From: Nocardioides potassii
Lineage (GTDB): Bacteria > Actinomycetota > Actinomycetes > Propionibacteriales > Nocardioidaceae
Direction of reading: 5' to 3'
DNA length: 53,685 nt
Assembly (NCBI RefSeq): GCF_021648885.1
Contig: NZ_JAKJHZ010000008.1
Span: 1-53,685 of the forward strand
How positions within the stretch are numbered: position 1 is the stretch's first letter; each line of letters opens with the position of its first letter. Under the pieces are notes generated by a model that was not told the origin of the DNA, did not search any database, and saw only the letters and a list, made by a program, of their open reading frames with translations. Below are positions 23,931 through 30,424 of this stretch, one piece after another. Made by a program: the position numbers and the translations under genes.

Positions 23931-24557
23931 GTGCCCTCCCCGTCGAGCTCCGTCGAGAGCCCGGTCCGCGTGCCGCAGGCGGACCGCACCCGTGCGATGC
24001 GGGCCCGGCTGATGGAGGCGACGGTCGAGCTGCTGGTCGAGCGTGGCTTCGCCGGGACGACGACGACGCTCGTCTCGGAGCGAGCGGGCGTGAGCCGGGG
24101 CGCGCAGCTGCACCACTTCCCGACCAAGAACGCCCTCGTCGTCGCCGCCGTCGAGCACCTCACCGAGCGCCGCGGCGAGGAGCTCAGCCGGGCCGTCGAC
24201 GCCCTGCCGGCCGGCGGGAACCGCACCCGCGCCGTCGTCGCGATGCTCGGCGACCACTTCGCCTCCCCCGTGTTCGCCGCTGCGCTCGAGCTGTGGGTCG
24301 CGGCCCGCACCGACGAGGCGCTGCTCGCCGCGGTCGCCCCGCTCGAGCAGCGGGTCGGCCGCGAGGCCCACCGGATGACCGCCGCCGCGCTCGGCGCCGA
24401 CGAGTCGAGGCCGGGGGTGCGCGAGCTCGTGCAGGCCACCCTGGACCTCGTCCGCGGCCTCGGGCTCGCCTCGACGATCTCCGACGACTCCACCCGCCGC
24501 CGCCGGATCCTCGGCGAGTGGGCCGACGTGCTGGATCGAGAGATGGCGAGGGCCTGA
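23931..24557 (+). CDS. TetR/AcrR-family regulator of the AtuA-carboxylase operon
   Basis: A 208-residue repressor. The helix-turn-helix is AGTTTTLVSERAGVSRGAQLHHFPTKNALV (about 39-68); the C-terminal ligand domain starts near residue 85. The GTG at 23931 is the last start before the domain that leaves the upstream hairpin outside the gene; a TTG at 23811 would translate through it. It heads a run of eight same-strand genes with overlaps or 1-50-base gaps, so it is likely the acyl-CoA-responsive repressor of that operon, as AtuR and LiuR-type regulators are for the analogous terpene and leucine pathways. Confidence 0.84.
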   Translation: MPSPSSSVESPVRVPQADRTRAMRARLMEATVELLVERGFAGTTTTLVSERAGVSRGAQLHHFPTKNALVVAAVEHLTERRGEELSRAVDALPAGGNRTRAVVAMLGDHFASPVFAAALELWVAARTDEALLAAVAPLEQRVGREAHRMTAAALGADESRPGVRELVQATLDLVRGLGLASTISDDSTRRRRILGEWADVLDREMARA

Positions 24558-24558
24558 G

Positions 24559-25338
24559 GTGAACGACGTCCTGCGGCAGGTGCTCGCCGACCTCGACGCC
24601 GAGGGCGAGCGGCTCGACGCGCTGGTCCGCGACCTCGACGACGCCGGGTGGCGCACGCCGACGCCGGCCACCGGTTGGGACGTCGCGACCCAGGTCGCCC
24701 ACCTGGCCTGGACCGACGAGGTGGCGCTCATGGCCGCCACCGACAAGGAGGCGTGGGACGCCGTCGTGCTCGGCGCGATCGGCGACCCCGAGGGCTTCGT
24801 CGACACCGAGGCGCGCCGGATCGCCCGCGAGGACGGCCTCCTCGACCGCTGGCGCACCGGGCGTGAGGCGCTCCGCGACGCGCTGACGTCGTACCCGGCC
24901 GGGCAGAAGATGCCGTGGTTCGGTCCGCCGATGTCGGCCACGTCGATGGCGACCGCCCGGCTGATGGAGACGTGGGCGCACAGCCTCGACGTCCACGAGG
25001 GGCTCGGCGTACCGGTCGAGGACACCGACCGGATCCGGCACGTCGCGCACCTTGGCGTCCGCACGCGGAACTTCGCCTTCGCGGTCCACGGCCTCGACGT
25101 GCCCGCGGAGGAGTTCCGGATCGACCTGGTGTCGCCGTCCGAGGACGTGTGGTCGTGGGGACCGGAGGACGCCGCGCAGACGCTGACCGGCAGCGCGGGT
25201 GACTTCTGCCGGCTCGTCACGCAGCGCATCCACCGCGCCGACACGGACCTCGTCGCCACCGGCGCCGACGTCGACCGCTGGCTCGACATCGCCCAGGCCT
25301 TCGCCGGCCAGCCGGGTGAGGGGAGGGCGCCGAGATGA
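24559..25338 (+). CDS. TIGR03084-family DinB-like metal-binding protein
   Basis: A 259-residue protein with the maleylpyruvate-isomerase/DinB four-helix N terminus: ATGWDVATQVAHLAWTDEVAL (about 36-56) and METWAHSLDVHEGL (about 136-149) supply the His ligands of a divalent-metal site. The C-terminal part is the usual wHTH-like/SCP-like extension of the group. Biochemical function is unknown; the metal-binding group includes mycothiol-dependent transferases. GTG 24559 follows the TetR stop by one base, and ATGA overlap links it to the AtuA gene, so it belongs to the pathway operon. Confidence 0.78.
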   Translation: MNDVLRQVLADLDAEGERLDALVRDLDDAGWRTPTPATGWDVATQVAHLAWTDEVALMAATDKEAWDAVVLGAIGDPEGFVDTEARRIAREDGLLDRWRTGREALRDALTSYPAGQKMPWFGPPMSATSMATARLMETWAHSLDVHEGLGVPVEDTDRIRHVAHLGVRTRNFAFAVHGLDVPAEEFRIDLVSPSEDVWSWGPEDAAQTLTGSAGDFCRLVTQRIHRADTDLVATGADVDRWLDIAQAFAGQPGEGRAPR

Positions 25339-27083
25339 GCGAGTCTCGTGACGGTCGCAGGGCGACCTCCTCGACCACCGGAAGCATCAGGATCGGCAAC
25401 TGCTCGGGCTTCTACGGCGACCGGCTGAGCGCGATGCGCGAGATGCTCGACGGCGGGGACCTCGACGTCCTCACCGGCGACTACCTCGCCGAGCTGACGA
25501 TGCTCATCCTCGGCAAGGACCAGCTCAAGGACCCGAACCTCGGCTACGCGCGCACCTTCGTCCGGCAGGTCGAGGACTGCCTCGGCCTCGCACTCGAGGG
25601 CGGAGTGAAGATCGTCGCCAACGCCGGCGGGCTCAACCCCGCCGGGCTCGCCGACAAGCTGCGCGAGGTCGCCCACGGGCTCGGCCTCGACCCCGCGATC
25701 GCCCACGTCGAGGGCGACGACGTACGCCACCTGCAGCTCGAGGGCGCCCTGACCGCCAACGCCTACCTCGGCGGGTTCGGCATCGCCGCCGCGCTGAACG
25801 CCGGCGCGGACGTCGTGGTCACCGGTCGGGTCACGGACGCCTCGCTCGTCGTCGGCCCGGCCGTCGCGCACCACGGCTGGACCCCGACGTCGTACGACGA
25901 GCTGGCGGGCGCGGTCGTCGCCGGCCACGTCATCGAGTGCGGCACGCAGGCGACCGGCGGAAACTTCAGCGGCTTCCTCGACCTGCCGCTTCGCGACCGA
26001 CCGCTCGGCTTCCCGATCGCCGAGGTCGCGGCGGACGGGTCGAGCGTGATCACCAAGCACGCCGGCACGGGCGGCGCGGTCACGGTCGACACCGTCACCG
26101 CCCAGCTCGTCTACGAGATCCAGTCCACGCGCTACCTCGGCCCCGACGTGACCGTGCACCTCGACGCCCTGCGGCTCGAGGACGTCGGCGAGGACCGCGT
26201 CGCGATTACCGGCGCCGTCGGCGAGGCGCCGCCCGAGCAGCTCAAGGTCTGCGTCAACGAGCTCGGCGGGTGGCGCAACCAGGTCGAGCTCGTGCTCACC
26301 GGGCTCGACGTCGAGGCCAAGGCCGAGTGGGTGCGCGACCAGCTCGGCGGCCGGATCACCGCAGCCGAGGTCGTGTGGTCCGAGGTCACGGCGCCGCCGC
26401 CTGACGCACCGACCGAGGAGTCCGCCTCGACCCTGCTGCGGTGCACGGTCAAGGACGCATCCCCCGACCCGGTCGGCCGCGCCTTCACCTCCGCGGCGGT
26501 CGAGCTCGCCCTCGGCTCCTACCCCGGCTTCACGATGACGGCACCGCCCGGACCGGCGACGCCGTACGGCATCTACCGCGCGGCCTACGTCGACCGCGCC
26601 GACGTCACCCACACGGTCGTCCACGCCGACGGCACCCGCGAGGTCGTCGCCGACCCCGGCCTCGGGGTGCCGCAGGGCGAGGCGCCCGGTGCGCGCCCGT
26701 CGCCGTACCCGGGCCGGACCGACGTGCTCACCCGCCGCCTGCCGCTCGGCACCTTCGTCCACGCGCGCTCCGGCGACAAGGGCGGCGACGCCAACGTCGG
26801 CCTGTGGGTGGCGCGCGACGGCGCGTCCCCTGAGGTGTACGACGCCCGCGTGCAGTGGCTGTTCAAGCTGATGTCGCCGCGCGGCATCCCTGCGCTGCTC
26901 CCGGAGGCCGACGGGCTCGACGTCGAGGTCTGGCTGCTGCCGCACCTCGGCGCGGTGAACCTCGTCCTCCACGGGCTGCTCGGCGACGGCGTCGCGGCGT
27001 CGACCCGCTTCGACCCCCAGGCCAAGGGGCTCGGCGAGTGGCTGCGCTCGCGACTGGTGTCGATCGAGGAGAGCCTCGTATGA
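25335..27083 (+). CDS. atuA: AtuA-family protein (DUF1446) with repeat-derived N terminus
   Basis: A 582-residue protein. Residues about 17-440 are the AtuA core (IRIGNCSGFYGDRLSAM, then VANAGGLNPAGLADKLRE, TGRVTDASLVVGPA, ECGTQATGGNFSGF); the last about 100 residues form the AtuA-like C-terminal domain (ARSGDKGGDANVGLWV). AtuA is needed for acyclic terpene (citronellol/geraniol) use in Pseudomonas, but its reaction is unknown. A similar DUF1446 gene sits beside accA2/accD2 in mycobacteria as I recall. Odd feature: residues 3-15 (ESRDGRRATSSTT) are encoded by a palindromic repeat unit at 25341-25378, directly before the conserved start of the domain. The ATG overlaps the previous stop. Confidence 0.85.
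   Translation: MSESRDGRRATSSTTGSIRIGNCSGFYGDRLSAMREMLDGGDLDVLTGDYLAELTMLILGKDQLKDPNLGYARTFVRQVEDCLGLALEGGVKIVANAGGLNPAGLADKLREVAHGLGLDPAIAHVEGDDVRHLQLEGALTANAYLGGFGIAAALNAGADVVVTGRVTDASLVVGPAVAHHGWTPTSYDELAGAVVAGHVIECGTQATGGNFSGFLDLPLRDRPLGFPIAEVAADGSSVITKHAGTGGAVTVDTVTAQLVYEIQSTRYLGPDVTVHLDALRLEDVGEDRVAITGAVGEAPPEQLKVCVNELGGWRNQVELVLTGLDVEAKAEWVRDQLGGRITAAEVVWSEVTAPPPDAPTEESASTLLRCTVKDASPDPVGRAFTSAAVELALGSYPGFTMTAPPGPATPYGIYRAAYVDRADVTHTVVHADGTREVVADPGLGVPQGEAPGARPSPYPGRTDVLTRRLPLGTFVHARSGDKGGDANVGLWVARDGASPEVYDARVQWLFKLMSPRGIPALLPEADGLDVEVWLLPHLGAVNLVLHGLLGDGVAASTRFDPQAKGLGEWLRSRLVSIEESLV
25341..25378 (+). repeat. Palindromic repeat unit, copy C, coding (AtuA N terminus)
   Basis: One unit of the first subtype, GAGTCTCGTGAC...CTCGACCAC with inner GGTCGC/GCGACC stem, begins two codons after the ATG and stays open in frame (SRDGRRATSSTT). 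It adds about 13 residues upstream of the AtuA domain. Confidence 0.82.
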
Positions 27084-28255
27084 CGGAGCCGGGTCTCGTG
27101 ACAGGACTTCGTCCTTCCTCGACCAGCGAGGTGGAGCGGGAGGCGCTGCGTCGTACCGCCGCGGAGCTCGTCCGGCGCGAGGTCGTGCCGCACCTCCAGG
27201 ACTGGGAGGACGCGGGCGAGATCCCGCGCAACCTTCACCGGACCGCGGCGGACCTGGGGCTGCTGGGCGTGGCGTTCCCCGAGTCGGTCGGCGGCAGCGG
27301 CGGCGACCTGCTCGACTCGGTCGCGGTGCAGGAGGCGATGTTCGAGGCCGGCGCGTCGAGCGGCCTGATGGCCGGCCTCTTCACGAGCGGCATCGCGCTC
27401 CCGCACATCGCCGCGTCCGGCGACGCTGACCTCGTCGACCGTTTCGTCCGGCCGACCCTGGCCGGCGAGATGATCGGCTCGCTCGCGATCACCGAGCCGG
27501 GCGGCGGGTCCGACGTCGCCCGGATCACCACGCGGGCGGTGCGGGAGGGGGGCTCCTACCTGGTCAACGGCGTGAAGACCTTCATCACCTCCGGCGTCCG
27601 CGCCGACTTCGTCACCGCGGCCGTCCGCACGGGCGGCCCAGGCCACGCCGGCATCTCGCTGCTGGTCGTCGAGAAGGGCACGCCCGGCTTCACCGTCGAC
27701 CGCTCGCTGCGCAAGATGGGCTGGCACTGCTCCGACACCGCCGAGCTGTCGTTCGTGGACTGCCGTGTCCCGGCGGCCAACCTCGTCGGCCCGGAGGGCT
27801 CGGGGTTCGCGCAGATCGCCGAGCAGTTCGTCGTCGAGCGGATCGCGCTCGCCGTCCACGGCTACGGCATCGCGGCGCGCTCGCTCGACCTCGCGGCGTC
27901 GTACGTCCGCGAGCGGCAGGCGTTCGGCCGGCCATTGGCCGCCCACCAGTCGGTGCAGCACACGCTGGTCGAGATGCGCCGCCAGGTCGAGGTCGCGCGC
28001 ACCTACACGCGTCACGTCGCCGCCCGCCACGTCGCGGGTGACGTCGTCGTCGCTGAGGCGTGCCTGGCGAAGCAGACGGCGGTGGACTGCGCGGCCTTCG
28101 TCTGCGACCGCGCGGTGCAGCTGTTCGGCGGCACCGGCTACATGCACGGCACCGAGGTGGAGCGGCACTACCGCGACGCCCGGATCCTGCCGATCGGGGG
28201 TGGCGCCGACGAGGTGCTGCGCGACCTGACGGCCAAGCTGATGGGTTACTGCTGA
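27080..28255 (+). CDS. Acyl-CoA dehydrogenase with repeat-derived N terminus
   Basis: A 391-residue FAD enzyme forming the alpha,beta double bond of an acyl-CoA. The middle domain shows MIGSLAITEPGGGSDVARI (flavin contact) and KTFITSG; the C-terminal domain has RQAFGRPLAAHQSVQ and QLFGGTGYMHGTEVERHYRDARI. The usual IYEGT catalytic glutamate is Gly here (ILPIGGGADE), so the base is probably Glu about 253 in FVVERIAL, as in isovaleryl-CoA and long-chain types. Residues 4-16 (PGLVTGLRPSSTS) come from a palindromic repeat unit. ATG 27080 overlaps the AtuA stop. Order recalls mycobacterial fadE13 beside accD2. Confidence 0.87.
   Translation: MTEPGLVTGLRPSSTSEVEREALRRTAAELVRREVVPHLQDWEDAGEIPRNLHRTAADLGLLGVAFPESVGGSGGDLLDSVAVQEAMFEAGASSGLMAGLFTSGIALPHIAASGDADLVDRFVRPTLAGEMIGSLAITEPGGGSDVARITTRAVREGGSYLVNGVKTFITSGVRADFVTAAVRTGGPGHAGISLLVVEKGTPGFTVDRSLRKMGWHCSDTAELSFVDCRVPAANLVGPEGSGFAQIAEQFVVERIALAVHGYGIAARSLDLAASYVRERQAFGRPLAAHQSVQHTLVEMRRQVEVARTYTRHVAARHVAGDVVVAEACLAKQTAVDCAAFVCDRAVQLFGGTGYMHGTEVERHYRDARILPIGGGADEVLRDLTAKLMGYC
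27091..27127 (+). repeat. Palindromic repeat unit, copy D, coding (dehydrogenase N terminus)
   Basis: GGGTCTCGTGAC, inner AGGAC/GTCCT stem, CTCGACCAGC. Read in the frame giving GLVTGLRPSSTS, identical to the stretch inside the carboxyltransferase (copy F, left arm). It begins three codons after the ATG. Confidence 0.85.
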
Positions 28256-28256
28256 T

Positions 28257-28293
28257 GGGTCTCGTGACAGGACTTCGTCCTTCTTCGACCACC
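28257..28293 (+). repeat. Palindromic repeat unit, copy E, intergenic
   Basis: GGGTCTCGTGAC...TTCGACCACC starts one base after the stop of the dehydrogenase and ends just before ACAAGGAG, the ribosome site of the SRPBCC gene at 28308. It makes up most of the 52-base gap. Confidence 0.82.
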
Positions 28294-28307
28294 GACAAGG
28301 AGATTCG

Positions 28308-28778
28308 ATGATCAAGCTGCCGTCTCTGGGCGACGAGGTGTCGGTGTGGATGGACGCCCCGCCCGCCGAGGTGTGGGACCTCGTCAGCGACGTGACCCGG
28401 ATCGGTGAGTTCAGCCCGGAGACCTTCGAGGCGAGGTGGACCCGCGGCTCGACCGGACCGGAGGTCGGCGCGTACTTCAAGGGCCACGTGAAGCGCAACG
28501 GCGTCGGCCCGACCTACTGGTCCGGCTGCAAGGTCACGGCCTGCGAGCCGGAGAAGGTCTTCGAGTTCTCGGTCGGCTCCGACTCGGTGACCGTCAACAA
28601 CTGGGGCTACCGCCTCGAGCCCCAGGACGGCGGCACGCTCGTCACGGAGTACTTCCGGATGGAGCCGAACCTCCCCACGCGCCTCTACTGGCTGCTGCTC
28701 GGCCCGCTGCGTCGTCGTACGAACCAGCGGGGGATGCGCACCACTCTCGAGCGGATGAAGGCGGTGGTCGAGAAGTGA
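28308..28778 (+). CDS. SRPBCC (START/Bet v1-like) ligand-binding protein
   Basis: A 156-residue helix-grip protein: SVWMDAPPAEVWDLVSDVTRIGEFSPETFEARW is the usual N-terminal strand-helix of the polyketide-cyclase/SRPBCC group, and the C-terminal helix ends RTTLERMKAVVEK. These bind hydrophobic ligands or act as cyclases/hydrolases; no catalytic residue can be named. AAGGAG lies 7-12 bases before ATG 28308. Its stop overlaps the GTG of the carboxyltransferase gene, so it is made together with the carboxylase; it may carry the hydrophobic acyl intermediate or be an accessory subunit (inference only). Confidence 0.8.
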   Translation: MIKLPSLGDEVSVWMDAPPAEVWDLVSDVTRIGEFSPETFEARWTRGSTGPEVGAYFKGHVKRNGVGPTYWSGCKVTACEPEKVFEFSVGSDSVTVNNWGYRLEPQDGGTLVTEYFRMEPNLPTRLYWLLLGPLRRRTNQRGMRTTLERMKAVVEK

Positions 28779-30424
28779 GCAATCGCGAGGCGATGCTCGA
28801 GAAGATCGCCGACCTCGACGCCCAGCACGCGGTCGCGGTGGCGGGCGGCGGGGAGAAGTACGTCGACCGCCACCACGCGCGCGGCAAGCTCACGGCGCGC
28901 GAGCGGATCGAGCTGCTCGTCGACCCCGGGTCGGCCTTCCTCGAGCTCTCGCCGCTGGCGGGCTGGGGCTCGGACTTCACCGTCGGCGCGTCCGTCGTCA
29001 CCGGCATCGGCGTGATCGAGGGCGTCGAGTGCATGATCAGCGCCAACGACCCGACCGTGAAGGGCGGCGCGTCGAACCCCTGGACGGTCAAGAAGATCTT
29101 CCGCGCCTCGCAGATCGCCGAGGAGAACGACCTCCCCACCGTCTCGCTCGTCGAGTCCGGCGGAGCCGACCTGCCGACGCAGAAGGAGATCTTCATCCCC
29201 GGCGGGCGGCTGTTCCGCGACCTGACTCGGTCCTCGGCGCGCAAGCAGCCGACGATCGCCCTGGTCTTCGGCAACTCGACCGCCGGCGGGGCCTACGTCC
29301 CGGGCATGAGTGACTACACGGTCTTCGTCCGCGGCGGCGCGAAGGTCTTCCTCGGCGGTCCGCCGCTGGTGAAGATGGCGACCGGCGAGGAGTCCGACGA
29401 CGAGTCGCTCGGCGGTGCCGAGATGCACGCCCGGGTCTCCGGCCTGGCCGACTACCTCGCCGAGGACGAGCTCGACGCGATCCGCATCGGCCGGCGCATC
29501 GTGGCCCGCCTCAACCGGCGGCGTACCAATCCGGGTCTCGTGACAGGCCTTCGTCCTTCCTCGACCAGCAGAAAGCCGATGGTTGACGAGGTCGCGCAGC
29601 GACCGTCACGAGACCGAGGCTTGTCGTTCGCCGAGCCCGACGCCGACCCCGACACGCTGCTCGACCTCATCCCCACCGACCTCAAGGAGCCGTTCGACCC
29701 GCGCGAGGTGATCGTCCGGATCGTCGACGGCACGAGCGAGCGCAACGGCCGGCCGTTCGACGAGTTCAAGCCGCTCTACGGCACCTCGCTCGTGACCGGC
29801 TGGGCCCAGCTCCACGGCCACCCGATCGGGATCCTCGCCAACGCGCAGGGCGTGCTGTTCTCCGAGGAGGCGCAGAAGGCGACACAGTTCATCCAGCTCG
29901 CCAACCAGTCCGACACCCCGCTGCTCTTCCTGCACAACACGACCGGCTACATGGTCGGCAAGGACTACGAGCAGGGCGGGATCATCAAGCACGGCGCGCA
30001 GATGCTCAACGCCGTCTCCAACAGCAGCGTCCCGCACCTCAGCGTGATCATGGGCGCGTCCTACGGCGCCGGCAACTACGGCATGAACGGTCGCGCCTTC
30101 GACCCGCGCTTCCTCTTCACCTGGCCGAGCGCCAAGTCCGCGGTCATGGGCCCGGCGCAGCTCGCCGGTGTGCTGTCGATCGTGGCGCGCGCCGCCGCGG
30201 AGTCCAAGGGACAGCAGTACGACGAGGAGGGCGACGCCGGCATGCGGGCGATGGTCGAGCAGATGGTGGAGGAGCAGTCGCTGCCCTACGCCCTGTCCGG
30301 GATGTTGTACGACGACGGGGTCATCGACCCGCGCGACACCCGCACGGTGCTGGCGATCTGTCTCAGCGTGATCAGCAAGACGTCGTGGACCGGTGGCCAG
30401 GGATTCGGGGTGTTCCGGACATGA
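28775..30424 (+). CDS. Acyl-CoA carboxylase beta subunit (carboxyltransferase) with an in-frame repeat insertion
   Basis: A 549-residue carboxyltransferase of the methylcrotonyl/geranyl/propionyl-CoA carboxylase group, moving CO2 from carboxybiotin to an acyl-CoA. Start typical (RGKLTARERIELLVDPGSAF); the N lobe has FGNSTAGGAYVPGMSDY with the acyl-CoA oxyanion glycines, the C lobe LFLHNTTGYMVG and MGASYGAGNYGMNGRAFDP for biotin. Substrate choice cannot be read, though the neighbours favour a branched acyl-CoA. Residues about 253-282 are encoded by a complete two-armed palindromic repeat (29533-29615) placed at the linker between the two lobes; without it the length would be about 520, normal for the family. 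The frame is kept, so the protein is probably functional. GTG 28775 overlaps the preceding stop. Confidence 0.9.
   Translation: MSNREAMLEKIADLDAQHAVAVAGGGEKYVDRHHARGKLTARERIELLVDPGSAFLELSPLAGWGSDFTVGASVVTGIGVIEGVECMISANDPTVKGGASNPWTVKKIFRASQIAEENDLPTVSLVESGGADLPTQKEIFIPGGRLFRDLTRSSARKQPTIALVFGNSTAGGAYVPGMSDYTVFVRGGAKVFLGGPPLVKMATGEESDDESLGGAEMHARVSGLADYLAEDELDAIRIGRRIVARLNRRRTNPGLVTGLRPSSTSRKPMVDEVAQRPSRDRGLSFAEPDADPDTLLDLIPTDLKEPFDPREVIVRIVDGTSERNGRPFDEFKPLYGTSLVTGWAQLHGHPIGILANAQGVLFSEEAQKATQFIQLANQSDTPLLFLHNTTGYMVGKDYEQGGIIKHGAQMLNAVSNSSVPHLSVIMGASYGAGNYGMNGRAFDPRFLFTWPSAKSAVMGPAQLAGVLSIVARAAAESKGQQYDEEGDAGMRAMVEQMVEEQSLPYALSGMLYDDGVIDPRDTRTVLAICLSVISKTSWTGGQGFGVFRT
29533..29615. repeat. 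Complete two-armed palindromic repeat, copy F, inside the carboxyltransferase gene
   Basis: Left arm 29533-29569 (GGGTCTCGTGAC...CTCGACCAGC), 11-base spacer, right arm about 29580-29615 (TGGTTGACGAGG...GTCACGAGACC) inverted relative to the left. Each arm has its own inner stem (AGGCC/..., GGTCGC/GCGACC). It is open in the gene's frame over its whole length and encodes about 29 residues. Confidence 0.9.
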
